A DNA stretch of 64,000 bases. It comes from Leishmania donovani (Eukaryota > Euglenozoa > Kinetoplastea > Trypanosomatida > Trypanosomatidae). A model generated the notes under the pieces. That model did no database searches. It worked only from the letters and a program-made list of their open reading frames with translations, and was not told where the DNA came from. The stretch lies in contig NC_018263.1 in the NCBI RefSeq assembly GCF_000227135.1, forward strand, positions 2,322,259 through 2,386,258, given 5' to 3'. Both the position numbers and the translations under genes were made by a program. Shown one piece after another: positions 10,684 through 20,673 of the stretch. Each line of letters opens with the position of its first letter. Position 1 is the stretch's first letter.

Positions 10684-11235
10684 TGTGGCTGTCTACGTGT
10701 GTCTGTGCGCAAGTGCGAGCGAGCCTCTTCGATGCTTGCGGTCGTTGCCCTTCCCTCCCCCTCCTCTCGGGCTCCTGCGACGCCTCCTGAGCGAGAAAAG
10801 AGGGAGCCCAACGAACGCCGCCGCCCGGGATATGCGCGGCCAGATGCCTACAGGAGAGCGAAGAGGTCCCCGCACACTGATGGCCCCCCCTTTTTTTTTG
10901 CGCAGAACACAACAGCTGTAAGCGCACCCGCGCGCACGCGAAGTAAACAGCAACGGAGACGACAACAAAAAGATGCGGCAGGGGAGAGGTAGTAATCCAG
11001 GATTTACTGGAAGCAGGAGTAGAAGACACGAGAGCATGCGTAGCTTGCCGAGTGTCTGCAAGCGCACATACCACGGTGGAGGTCGACGTCAGACTGCTGC
11101 TCGGCATGTCTTTTTTTTTGTCGGTGGTCGTGTAGGTGCGTTCATTTGGGAGAGTGCTGGCGTTGCCTCGCAACATGCGGGAAACAGCGGGGGACGAAGA
11201 AAAAAAAAAACAGGTAACTAAAGCACATCAGAGAA
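10684..11235. other. Short intergenic spacer
   Basis: 550 bp between the coiled-coil gene's stop and the 657-residue gene's start. Homopolymer tracts near 10888, 11110 and 11202; no supported gene. Confidence 0.6.
10787..10806 (-). promoter_or_regulatory. Candidate polypyrimidine tract/AG acceptor for the 657-residue gene
   Basis: A CT-rich minus-strand tract ends directly at AG 10788-10787, 103 nt before the first ATG. Confidence 0.5.
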
Positions 11236-14200
11236 TCACCGAGTGCAGGTGGCTGGTGCATCGAGGAGGCTGCCACGGACATCCCCGAAGGGCACAAGGT
11301 CGGTGGAGAAATCGCTCTCCCCCCTTCCCTCCTCCTCGTCGGCCTCCGCATCGACTGCGGCGGAGGAGTCGTGCACAGCGGAAGAGCCATAGGCGGACGC
11401 GGAGGAAAACGAAGAGGCCGATTTCACGGCTGCGGCATACGGGCGGTTCCCTTCGAGCGTTGGAAGAATAGGGTACAGGGAGCAGCTGCCAAGCACGTCG
11501 ACGTCCGGCGTGGTCAGCCCCGTCCTTCGCGTTATGCCAGCGGTAGCGGCGCGCCGATCTTCCTGCGAGTGGTTGCGGCTGCGGCGACTTGTTACACGGT
11601 TTGTGCGCGTTACAAGGGAGCAGGAAGTCGCAGGGGGCGCATTTATGTGCGCTAAAGATGGTGTTTTCTTCATTGTCCTTTTGTGCGGAGGCGCCATCTT
11701 CTTTACACGCTTCTCCCGACGGTCCGCATTGGACACCACCGCCGCCGCGGCGGCAGGACTCGCTACACCGCAAATCGCTGAAGTGCTGTTGGCGTCCTTG
11801 AAGTTCTGCGTCACGTGCGTAGATTGTTCCCTGTGCCTCGCTGGCAGCAGTCGAGGATCAACCGAACTTGGGAGCGTGTGCGACTGACCCAAACCTGCAC
11901 GAAGGTCCTTCACGAAAGCGTCGACACACCGCTTGCGGATGGCCAGCCGCCTTGCCCCCTCGGTAACGTGCTGCTCGAGCACGTTGACCTGCGCCTGCAA
12001 GCACTGCAGCGTCGACTGGTCCACCTCCATCTGAACACTTCGTTCGCGAAGGAGGTCGAGCTGCTGAAAAACGTCCGCAAGAAGGCGTTCCGTGTCGAGG
12101 CGGTAGTCAGAAAGGGACTTTGACCACGTGCCGAGATTCGCTGTGAAAGTGGTCCGAGCCGTGCGCAGCGATTGATGGGCCCGCAGGATGACACCAACAC
12201 GTCGGCTCAAGTTGTCGAGAGCGCCGGTCGTGAGGCCAACGTGGGCAGGCACTTGTGAGCTCGCTGCTGTCAGGCACCTCGACAGCTGCCCACGAACCGC
12301 CTGCTCCCATTCGGCGCAAACGGCCTTGATATCCTCCCGCTGCTGAATGAGCTGCGTGCGGCGTTGCTGCAGCTGCGCGGCATAGCCACGGCTCGCCACC
12401 TTGACATCAGATATGCTGCTCCGAAGTGTCTCACGACCGTGCTGCAGGGAGACGAGGGAGCGCTGCCATTCCGCGCTGATTTGCGCCACTGAAAAAGACG
12501 AAGTTGCGGGCGAGTTCCCCGAACGGCACGCGCCACCACTGCCCTGGTAGTCGACAGCGCGGGTAGCCCCCCATGCATATGAGGGGCACGACTGCTGCTC
12601 GTGTTTGATGCGCAACGAGAGCGCGAGTTGCCCCATTCGCGCACGCGCACGGTCCACCTCGCTGCGCAGCGCCTCCTGCGCCGGTACGGGCGGCGCCGGC
12701 GTCTGAGACGGCGACCCGACGGAGGCACGATGCACCCCGCCGCCTTCGCGCATCAGGCAGACTTCCACCTCCGCACGCGAGCGAAATGCGTGGAGCTGCG
12801 CCGTCAGCTCCTTTTGACGCGCCGTCCACTCCTTGGCGGCCGCGTCCTGTTGCGTGATGGTGATCGCACACTCCTGCTCGAGTAGGCGGCGTACCTGCTG
12901 CTCCAGCATCTCGCGGCTTCGCTCTGTCATGGAAGCGAGCTGGCACTGGAAGGCGGCTACACGCTGACGACGCTCGTTGTCATGGTACCGATGTGCCGCT
13001 TCGAAGGCTACCTTGGCGGCACCAAAGGCGGAGTCTGCGCGCTCCTGAAAGGTGCGGCGACACATGTCGTGGAACGCGGCCGCCTCCTCCTCGCGCCGAG
13101 ATCGGTGCTCCGCCAGCGTTCGCGCACGGGTTGCCGTGTCATTGGCAAAGATCTCGACTCGCTGCTGCCGCGCTGCCGCCAAGTACACCCGCGAACTCTC
13201 CGCCACGGCGCGGCTGCATTGTAACGACAGTCGTCGCTTCAAATGACGCGCACCGTCCTGCACGCGAAGCAGTAGGGCTTCAAACATGGAGGCCTCACTG
13301 CCATCCTGTGCCTCACGTGTGACGGCGGCCTCCCACTCTGCTCGAAGGGTGGCGGTGCACATCTGCTGCTCCTGCACGGTCTGCATGAGATCCTCTACAT
13401 GCTGCTGGAGGCGCTGGACGCATTGGCCGCGATATTCGCGCATCTCCTCCTCCACGTCCCTCGCATGCACAGTCGCGACTGCATTTGCGCAAGCCACTTG
13501 CCGGATGTGAGCATCTTCTTCCGCTTTTTGCTGACGAGCCGCAGCCTCTTTGGTCCTGAGGGAAGCCACCACACGCTCGGCTTCGGACACTTCGACCGCA
13601 AGCGGATGCTCGCCTTTCTGAAGGGCGACTACGCTCTGCGACGCCTCGCTCAATTGACGCTCTATTTCAGAGAGCTGTTGACTGAGAGCCATTTTCGCTG
13701 CCTGCTGCCTCTCCTCCTCCGCGCGGTGTGAGGCAGAAACACCAACGGTGGTAGCGGTAGTGCGGTCGACAGACGGGAGAGCGCCTGCCATCGAAATCGT
13801 TGCATCGACTGCGGGTGCGTCATCGCCATCTTCCTGCAGAAAGACGGGCACTGCCGGTGAGGAGGGCAACAGCGACGAAGCGATCGGCCCACCAGAGGCG
13901 GTCACCTTACTGTGCCAGCCCTCATCGGCAGTTGATGAAGGTGGTGCCTCGACTTCGTTCAGGAAGGCAAGTGGGTTGCCCTCGCTCGCCGGAGCTTCGT
14001 GTGCGGCCGGAGTCGCAGCGGCCACGGGACACCGTGGGGTTACGCTTGTAGAATACGACTGTCGGTGGCTGGGCGACACTTGGACGACCAAAGGTGCGGC
14101 AGGCGGCATTGTGCTGCCGTTCAGGTCGTTTAACCAGGACGGGCCATCTGCTTCCTGAGTCGGGGGGAGTGGCGCGACGGATGATGGGGATGAGGCGGAA

Positions 14201-14238
14201 CTCAGCCCCTTGCGTCTCCCCGCGACCGGCACTGACAT
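11236..14238 (-). CDS. Large coiled-coil protein, FBF1-like (tentative)
   Basis: 1000 residues from the ATG at 14238. The frame is open for another 147 codons upstream, but that part is Cys/Leu-rich, has no other internal Met, and contains the polypyrimidine tract, so it is 5' UTR. Residues 1-170 are disordered, with two short hydrophobic motifs (PSWLNDLNG at about 33-41, PLAFLNEVE at 89-97). Residues of about 172-530 are a long coiled coil with many Glu, Gln, Arg and Ala; a second coiled-coil stretch lies near 570-830; the C-terminus is Ser/Ala-rich with a basic RREKRVKKMAPPHKR patch. The WL motif plus long coiled coil recalls Fas-binding factor 1, a transition-fibre protein at the ciliary base (family knowledge). 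The assignment is only by look; any large flagellar or cytoskeletal coiled-coil protein is possible. Confidence 0.8.
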   Translation of the reverse strand: MSVPVAGRRKGLSSASSPSSVAPLPPTQEADGPSWLNDLNGSTMPPAAPLVVQVSPSHRQSYSTSVTPRCPVAAATPAAHEAPASEGNPLAFLNEVEAPPSSTADEGWHSKVTASGGPIASSLLPSSPAVPVFLQEDGDDAPAVDATISMAGALPSVDRTTATTVGVSASHRAEEERQQAAKMALSQQLSEIERQLSEASQSVVALQKGEHPLAVEVSEAERVVASLRTKEAAARQQKAEEDAHIRQVACANAVATVHARDVEEEMREYRGQCVQRLQQHVEDLMQTVQEQQMCTATLRAEWEAAVTREAQDGSEASMFEALLLRVQDGARHLKRRLSLQCSRAVAESSRVYLAAARQQRVEIFANDTATRARTLAEHRSRREEEAAAFHDMCRRTFQERADSAFGAAKVAFEAAHRYHDNERRQRVAAFQCQLASMTERSREMLEQQVRRLLEQECAITITQQDAAAKEWTARQKELTAQLHAFRSRAEVEVCLMREGGGVHRASVGSPSQTPAPPVPAQEALRSEVDRARARMGQLALSLRIKHEQQSCPSYAWGATRAVDYQGSGGACRSGNSPATSSFSVAQISAEWQRSLVSLQHGRETLRSSISDVKVASRGYAAQLQQRRTQLIQQREDIKAVCAEWEQAVRGQLSRCLTAASSQVPAHVGLTTGALDNLSRRVGVILRAHQSLRTARTTFTANLGTWSKSLSDYRLDTERLLADVFQQLDLLRERSVQMEVDQSTLQCLQAQVNVLEQHVTEGARRLAIRKRCVDAFVKDLRAGLGQSHTLPSSVDPRLLPARHREQSTHVTQNFKDANSTSAICGVASPAAAAAVVSNADRREKRVKKMAPPHKRTMKKTPSLAHINAPPATSCSLVTRTNRVTSRRSRNHSQEDRRAATAGITRRTGLTTPDVDVLGSCSLYPILPTLEGNRPYAAAVKSASSFSSASAYGSSAVHDSSAAVDAEADEEEGRGESDFSTDLVPFGDVRGSLLDAPATCTR

Positions 14239-15650
14239 GAATCGAAAAATGCAGCGATGTGGAGAACGAGACGACACAGAAGCCGCTCCAGTAACCCGTA
14301 TGTGTGGCAACGTTAGTAGCCTCACAGGCTCGAAGACCGTGATGTGCACACCTGCAAGGGCGAAGCCGAGATAGCGGGCCTCGAAGCGGCGGCGGCCACG
14401 GCAATATGACAGAGAGTAAGGTGGACGGGCTTGTGAGGGTGAACACAGAGCACGGCACACCCGCTGGCAGCGCAGTCGTGGCGCCAGTCGGGGGGAGAGG
14501 AAGGAAGGAAGGAAGGAAGCAGAAGAGAAACCTAATAGAGCGAGCAAACAGCAACAGCAAAAAACAAAAAAGAGATGACGAGCAATGCACGCTGGCGGGT
14601 CAAGAGCGAGCGCCCGCACGCACAGGCACGCGAATGAAGAAGAAACAAAATAAAGCAGGACAGTAGCGGTTCCAGGCAACGGTGGTTTTGCGGAGCGCTC
14701 TATTCCGCGTTGTTGTTCCAGCTATTGACATAGGTGATGGTGGTCTTTGACATCCACCTGGACCTCGCAAAACACGAATGAGGTGTCTTTGATGGTGTGT
14801 GTATGAGTGCGTGTACAGATGGCAAGCTCCCCCCTTCCTCTAGCGAAGCTGGCCCACGCTGTGATACGTTTCGATCCCGACCGACCGAGAGCAGGTTCGC
14901 AGTGCATCACACCGCGCGCTCCTTTCGGTGAGAAGCAAATGGAGAAGTAGGCGAAGCAACTGAAGTGGAGACATAAAGAAGGCGAGGGCGCACAAGGAGG
15001 CAGACACGCAAGAAGACGAGCAGCTTCAGTGCAGCAAAGGCAACGGACTTTCTGTGCCACTCAGAAGTTAAGTGCAGGCTTCCTTGGTACTACTGCATGG
15101 CCTTGTTGATCGCGGGACAGGTTCGCCATCTGCACTGGCAATGTCGCGTGCGTCGTGGAGAATGACGGGGTATTCCTTCTCCTTTGAAGCGGCTTTCAAG
15201 TGGGTGAGGGGGGAGGGGACAGGAGGGGGCAATGGCCAAACGCTATCGCGGTACTCAGAGGTTCAAACACACACACTAACGCATGCACAAAGCAGATCGT
15301 TTACATGTTGGCGGTGCGTACATGCACCAACGGGATCCAGGGGCACGCGATGCGCATACGGGCGTACGCATACGCACCGGCACAGCGTCGCAAAAATAGT
15401 GAAAAGACTGTACATACGACAAGCAGAACAGAAACGCACGAAGAACAACGGCGCACCCTCCCTCACTCGCCATGAGACAGAGAACCACAGAAGCGCACAT
15501 TCAATGAAAGAGCCCCGACGCGGCAGATAAGTGGAGAGATGGGCCGCTGAGAGGCCCGAGGTGCTACTTCACAGGTGATGGACAGCAAACCGGTACGGAG
15601 AGAGAGAGAGAGGAGGTGGAGACCAACCAATACAGCAGAGTCGCATGCTT
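14239..15650. other. Intergenic spacer
   Basis: 1.4 kb with (GGAA)n near 14499 and a (GA)n run near 15600; no supported gene. Confidence 0.6.
14464..14519 (-). promoter_or_regulatory. Polypyrimidine tract/AG acceptor for the large coiled-coil gene
   Basis: A repeated CCTT tract (14491-14519) is followed on the minus strand by the first AG at 14465-14464. It lies inside the apparent upstream frame extension and so argues for the start at 14238. Confidence 0.6.
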
Positions 15651-17663
15651 CTACTGCTGCGTCAGAAACGTGAGCGAGTTGTGACCCAATTCTGTTGCGT
15701 CGGAAGGCAGCGCGTCTACGGGTGCGACGGCGTCAACCTTCGCCGCTAATGGATCGCTTTTCAGGCTCGCGTGTTGTAACATCCTTGCATGTTGCCGACC
15801 CTCTTGTCGGATACGTTTAAAAAGCAGCTGAATAACGCGCTCTTTGTCCACCCAGCGCAGCTCACTCACGTCGACACTCTTGACGTCTTGCCAGGTTGGG
15901 GCGCTGGGCAGGCTTCGCAGAGGAGAGAAGTCGTCCGTCTCGGCCGCGTCTAGGGCACCGCACTGCTTCGCTGGAGCCGGAAAGGGAGCATCATAGCCAT
16001 CTTCCACAGTCGCAGGGCCAAGTCGAAACGGGGCGCCGTCTTCACAGGGGGTGCTGTGCCACCCGCTTTGAACCGCCGGAGCGGCTAACGCCGCGCAGCG
16101 ATCGGTCGCTCTCACCAAGAGAGAGGGCACCTCATGCTCGCTACTGCGCAGATAGGACGGAGTTGCATCCGGCAGTGTGACGAGAGCGCCGTCGACCATG
16201 GCGCTCTCAACGTGAGGAAACGCTTGCAAGTTCAACAGCGCCGTATGGCCTAGGGGCGCCGAGCGGCGTGCCGAGCTTGCCGACGAGGCAACCGCGATTC
16301 CTGCTAGCGGCCGCGTGTTCGTTGAGGCCGCGGCACCGATACGTTTTGGGAAGCCCTTGCGATCAACAGTCCAGCCCGCAGGAGACAATGACCTCAGCAG
16401 CGCAGGCCCTGCGCTATCCGTCAGCATGAGTCGCTTAGGGACCTCCAGTCGCAACAAAGACGACATGGTGTGCACCGGCGACGCCTGCTTTGCGTTGACG
16501 ACATCCCCCTTCGGCGTATTCTCCAGCAGCAGCTGCCGACGCTCCGCGACGACGCCTTGACGAACCTCTTCCAAAGCCGCATAAAAGAACGATTCAAGCT
16601 CGGAGCGCTGCGCTAGAACGTTCCCAGCTGCGCTTCGCAGCTGCGCCAGCTCGCGCTGGAGCTGCAATGCGTCTCGCCGCGCTGCATCGCGCTCACGCGT
16701 CAGTGACTGAATCGCCTCTTCGCGCATCTTGCTCTCCGCCTGGAGCTTTTTATCATAATCAGCGACAACAGCGTTGAGGTTGTCCTCGGTGATCTTCACC
16801 TGCAGCCGAAGTGAGGCGATCTCATTCTTCTGAAAGAGACTGCGCTGGAGCATCTCGCGTGTGGCGCTACCGTCGAGGTCGGTCTTGTGCTTCAGAAGCG
16901 CATACTTCTCCTGCAAATCCTTGTACTTGGCACGCATCGTTGTGACTTCCTGCGCTAGAATGATCTTTTCCTTCATAAGCTCAAAGTTCTTGTCGTGCAC
17001 CTCCTGTGTGTGTGGCTCTAGCAGCTCCATCGCCTTCGCGTGCACGTCGGCAGTGTAGGTCTCCGCCAGCTTTTCCTCCTGGGTGCGGTATCTGACCCGG
17101 CTTTCTAGCGTTTCCAGGCGGGCGTGTCGCATCTCTTTCTCGCGCCGCTCCGCCTCCGCGTCGTACGTCCTCTTCAGCTCCTGCAGCTCAGCCGACGTGT
17201 CTTCGCGCTGATCAAGTGTGGTGAGCGCGTTGTGGAGTTGGCTGCTGAGCTCCTGGACGGTGCGGCGCAAGTGCGCGATTTCGTTGTCCTTCGCACGCAG
17301 CAGGCGCTGCTGCGCCGCCGCCGCGGACCCGTCGTTCGGGCTGCCAGTGACCTCGCTGCGCACTCCCGATGCCGTTTGATCGCCTCCAGGGAAATTCGAC
17401 AGCGTAAGTGCCGGATCGATTGTGGGCGAGTTGCTCGGGGACGTGAGCAAAGTAAGCCCGTCGATGCCATCACCCGGGCTGCCGGCTGGCGTCGAAAAGT
17501 CTGTAGAGGGAGTGGTAGCGATGGCTTCGGCGAGCTTAAGCGCTTGCGTGAGGTTGCGCTCGAGCCGAGAGCAGTCCGCCGACGCTATTGGCGACCCCCT
17601 ACGTGTGGTGGTGCCCTTGCTGTCGGCAGCGCCGGTAGCTATAGGGCCGCGTGCTTGCTGCAT
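15651..17663 (-). CDS. Coiled-coil protein, BBOF1/CFAP157-like (tentative)
   Basis: 670 residues from the ATG at 17663; twelve further upstream codons are open only from a TTG. Residues 1-115 are Ser/Thr/Pro-rich. Residues of about 117-375 form a continuous coiled coil (NEIAHLRRTVQEL, then DLQEKYALLKHKTDL) ending in RSELESFFYAALEEVRQ. The rest is disordered except a helical patch near 610-640 (RWVDKERVIQLLFKRIRQEG). The block of medium-length helices and the terminal SELESFFYAALEEVR segment remind me of basal-body-orientation factor 1 / CFAP157 (DUF4515), proteins of motile-cilium basal bodies. That match is from memory and should be tested; the coiled-coil nature is plain. Confidence 0.8.
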   Translation of the reverse strand: MQQARGPIATGAADSKGTTTRRGSPIASADCSRLERNLTQALKLAEAIATTPSTDFSTPAGSPGDGIDGLTLLTSPSNSPTIDPALTLSNFPGGDQTASGVRSEVTGSPNDGSAAAAQQRLLRAKDNEIAHLRRTVQELSSQLHNALTTLDQREDTSAELQELKRTYDAEAERREKEMRHARLETLESRVRYRTQEEKLAETYTADVHAKAMELLEPHTQEVHDKNFELMKEKIILAQEVTTMRAKYKDLQEKYALLKHKTDLDGSATREMLQRSLFQKNEIASLRLQVKITEDNLNAVVADYDKKLQAESKMREEAIQSLTRERDAARRDALQLQRELAQLRSAAGNVLAQRSELESFFYAALEEVRQGVVAERRQLLLENTPKGDVVNAKQASPVHTMSSLLRLEVPKRLMLTDSAGPALLRSLSPAGWTVDRKGFPKRIGAAASTNTRPLAGIAVASSASSARRSAPLGHTALLNLQAFPHVESAMVDGALVTLPDATPSYLRSSEHEVPSLLVRATDRCAALAAPAVQSGWHSTPCEDGAPFRLGPATVEDGYDAPFPAPAKQCGALDAAETDDFSPLRSLPSAPTWQDVKSVDVSELRWVDKERVIQLLFKRIRQEGRQHARMLQHASLKSDPLAAKVDAVAPVDALPSDATELGHNSLTFLTQQ

Positions 17664-18765
17664 TTTCGGTCTCTTGAGACTACGAGTGCCACACAGCAAC
17701 GTGCCTGTCAGACTGTGAGCGATGCCTCCTTCGATTAGCCCCTCCCGTGTCAGAGGGGCGGTACCGTACTTATCCTTGGGCTTTCCGCCTCCTCCGAATA
17801 GACCGCGAAAGTCCTGAGCACTTCATGGTACACACACAGAGAGAAAGAGAGAGAGGTGCGCACGAGCACAAAACAGGCAGAGAGGGAATCGACAGAAAAC
17901 AAACAAAAAAGAGCAGGCGTGAGATGGAATATAATTGAGACGAGAAGGACACTCATATACATGCATGCACATATATGTAGATATATGCTTACACGGCGGT
18001 TCGAGGTGCGGATCCAGACACGGGCATCGATACCGCGGCGACGCAGATCAGGAAAGGAGCCGGGGCAGACACATTTACCCTGACTAAGGCACTGAGAACC
18101 CCACCGCCTCCTTTCCTGTAGTGTGCACACCCTTCTGCCATGACCCAGGTCCGACAGGGCGTATGCCGTATAAAAGAAAAGAGACCGGCGTGCATGTATT
18201 TCTTTTTTTTTTTTCAGTATTCAGTGCGTGCCACACGGGTGCTCCTCGTCTCCGCACATTTCATCCCGCCGCATGTGAGCGATGGGCCTGTGAACGCGGT
18301 GAGTCTCGTACAGCGCCCCATGGCGCCCCATGCATGCAGACAACAAACGCCTAGGTGGTTGGGAGGTGATGCAAAGACGCCACCACAAACACCACGACAC
18401 AAGTGAAAAAGACGAGTAGTCGCCCAACACAGAGCAGCTCACATGCTTGCAGGAATGGGTGGAGGGAGAAAGCCCCCGAAGTCCACCGTACATGCGAAGA
18501 TCTTTCTTGCGCTCTTATAGAGAAGGCGAAGGCGAACCATGAGAAGAGGCGAGTCACGCAGGGAGAGTCATGCTAGATTCAGATGCGCAGCGCACACCAG
18601 CCGTCTGCCGGGAGACATCCAAGCAAAAAGAAAGAAACACAGACATGCTGTCTTTGGCTTGCGTGTCGGCGGCTCACAAATGCCATGTCGCACCAAGAAC
18701 ATCGCGATAGTGTCTCGGGGTGGCTTGCACCCCCCCCCGCCACGCCTTCCCTCTCTGCGGGCCCT
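17664..18765. other. Intergenic spacer
   Basis: 5' UTR of the BBOF1-like gene and 3' UTR of the OTU gene. T run near 18202 and C run near 18730 on plus; no supported ORF. Confidence 0.6.
17821..17912 (-). promoter_or_regulatory. Long polypyrimidine tract/AG acceptor for the BBOF1-like gene
   Basis: Two CT/T-rich blocks (17832-17860 and 17880-17912, minus strand) precede AG at 17822-17821, about 158 nt before the ATG at 17663. Confidence 0.55.
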
Positions 18766-19572
18766 CTATGTGGACTTGCCCTCCTTCATCTTCTGCCCTT
18801 CCTCAGCAACGAAACGCTTCGCCCGCGCCAAGACGTTCTCGTCACGGCTGCTGAACAGCGTCTGGTCCTCGCGCTCGGAGGTGGGGTTGTACACCGGGTT
18901 CATGGCAATGCAGTCGTAGTGGTTGCCCGTGTACACGAGAAAAGCGCGCACGGTGTAGCCCATTCCTGTGCCGAAGCGCTGCAAGGTGACCGACTGCAGG
19001 TCCAAAGCGAAGATCTCCGTCTTGTACAAAAAGGACAGTATCTCCAGCTCAATGGCGCCACCCCACGTGTCCTTCTCCGAAAGCCACGAGGCGTACGCGA
19101 GCGGGTCCATGCCCAGCGTATTCACGTTGAACATTTCGGGGTGATCCAGTACGGCCTGCACGCACTCCTGCCGGAGCTGCGGCCCCTCGGTGCGGCTCTT
19201 GTCGCGCAGCACGTAGGCGCAGGCGTGGAAAAGGCAGCTGTTGTCCGCTGGGCATCGACGGCGCGTGAGGTGGGCCCGCTCAGGGGCCGGGGGAAGATAG
19301 CGCTCTCCTCTGTTACCGAGCTGCACTTTGGCCTCTCCCTCTTGAACAATCAGCATGTCATTAGCGCGCAGCTTGAGTGCACTAAGGGGGCTGTCGGCGG
19401 CCAGATCCACCGCCTTTGGGGGGAAGCCGGCGAGCACGCGCAGCCGCTCGAGTGCTACCTCCGATTTCCGGGACAGCAGCGCGGCAGCCTCGCCCCAAGT
19501 TCCGCTAGAGTTCAGCTCCACCTGCTCCGGTGTGCTGCTCTTCGGTGTACGAATCCGTACGGATATGGACAT
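18766..19572 (-). CDS. OTU1: OTU1/YOD1-like deubiquitinase
   Basis: 268 residues from the ATG at 19572; the longer open frame upstream is His/Thr repeat and polypyrimidine-rich 5' UTR. Residues 3-80 look like the ubiquitin-like UBX domain of OTU1 (SISVRIRTP, LRVLAGFPPK, LRANDMLIVQE). The OTU fold follows: PADNSCLFHA at 108-117 holds catalytic Asp110 and Cys113, WGGAIELEILS at 170-180 is the conserved middle motif, and GNHYD at 216-220 holds catalytic His218. Family knowledge: OTU1/YOD1 binds the Cdc48/p97 ATPase and trims ubiquitin chains in ER-associated degradation. The C-terminal C2H2 zinc finger of yeast and human OTU1 is absent; the protein ends in a charged helix (RAKRFVAEEGQKMKEGKST). 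Thiol protease activity is expected since the triad is intact. Confidence 0.9.
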   Translation of the reverse strand: MSISVRIRTPKSSTPEQVELNSSGTWGEAAALLSRKSEVALERLRVLAGFPPKAVDLAADSPLSALKLRANDMLIVQEGEAKVQLGNRGERYLPPAPERAHLTRRRCPADNSCLFHACAYVLRDKSRTEGPQLRQECVQAVLDHPEMFNVNTLGMDPLAYASWLSEKDTWGGAIELEILSFLYKTEIFALDLQSVTLQRFGTGMGYTVRAFLVYTGNHYDCIAMNPVYNPTSEREDQTLFSSRDENVLARAKRFVAEEGQKMKEGKST

Positions 19573-20673
19573 TATGCACGGCAGGTGTCTTTCGGTCTGT
19601 GTTTGTGTGTGTGTCTGTGTGTTTGCAGGGCGGTGCGAGAATACTGAGAAGCGCGGTTCGACTGTGGGTGCGCACCTCCCACAAGATAAAGCAGTGAGGG
19701 GCTGCGGCACGGACGCCTTTCGGTGGATGCAAAATAGAAACAAAAAGGTGGAGAAGGCGCAACGGGAACGCAGCACTTCGTGTGTGCTCTGCTGCAAACG
19801 TAGCAATGAGAAGACGTGAAGACATTGCGTAGCACACGCGTGAGAGACAGGCCAGTGAAGAAGAGCAAATGTTGTCAGACAGAGAGAGCGTGTGTGTGTT
19901 TGTGTGTGTGCCGTGCATCCCATGAAGGCGTGTGCGGCTTTGGCCTCGCTGGCGCGCCTGCACTTCGCCATAAACGGACGTTCAGGCCGTCACTGTGTGT
20001 GCGGTGCAGTACATGCTTGCACAACGCGCAGCAGTGGCATCGCGCGCTCTCCTTGCCACACATGCGTGTACAAGAAAACAAGAACACTCTGGAGCGACGC
20101 GAAGGCGCCATCGAGAGATACAGCTCATGTCGCCTGTGGGAGACGCCGTGTAGTTGTTCTGCTGCGTTGAGGCGTGGGTGTTGTTGTATCGCACCACTAC
20201 ATGCTGGGAAAAGGAGAGAGAGAGACACTGGTCAGCACCAATGATCAAGCTATATTACATCCGCTTCTCCCTCCCTGCCCACGCCGCCCTCTTTCCTGGC
20301 CTCCTTAAGCGAGGATACATTCAAGTAAGGACGGGTGCCTGAAAGATTGGGGCACCCACGTGGCAGCTGAAGAAAGTCCGCATCGCCGCACAACCGCAAC
20401 GCTACCGTACGGAGGGCGGCGGTGATGCAGACAAGCGTGCCTGTCACCGACAAGTCCAAGAACGAACACACAAAAACGCACACGTGCACGTACATCGGCA
20501 CAGCCGGTGGTGCAAGGCACACTCCTACACAGGCTCAAGCATGACCGCCTCCCCCTTGTCGCTCACCCCACGAGCAGACACGACTGGGCAATATCAGAGG
20601 CGCGCGCGTGAAAGGCACCAGCACACAAGACAGCAGCAGAGAAGACGGCACACGCACCCTCTCCCGCCCGCCG
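19573..20673. other. Intergenic spacer
   Basis: 3' UTR of the AK9-like gene and 5' UTR of OTU1; TG-rich near 19600 and 19890. No gene supported on either strand. Confidence 0.6.
19717..19760 (-). promoter_or_regulatory. Candidate polypyrimidine tract/AG acceptor for OTU1
   Basis: A CT/T-rich minus-strand stretch (19731-19760) is followed by AG at 19718-19717, about 144 nt before the ATG at 19572. Confidence 0.45.

Noticed and set aside
14239..14679. 147-codon N-terminal extension of the large coiled-coil protein
   Set aside because: Contains the (CCTT)n pyrimidine tract and probable acceptor; Cys/Leu-rich, no internal Met. Treated as upstream non-coding.
18583..19647. Plus-strand open frame of 354 codons
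   Set aside because: Overlaps OTU1 in antisense; OTU1 has an intact catalytic triad.
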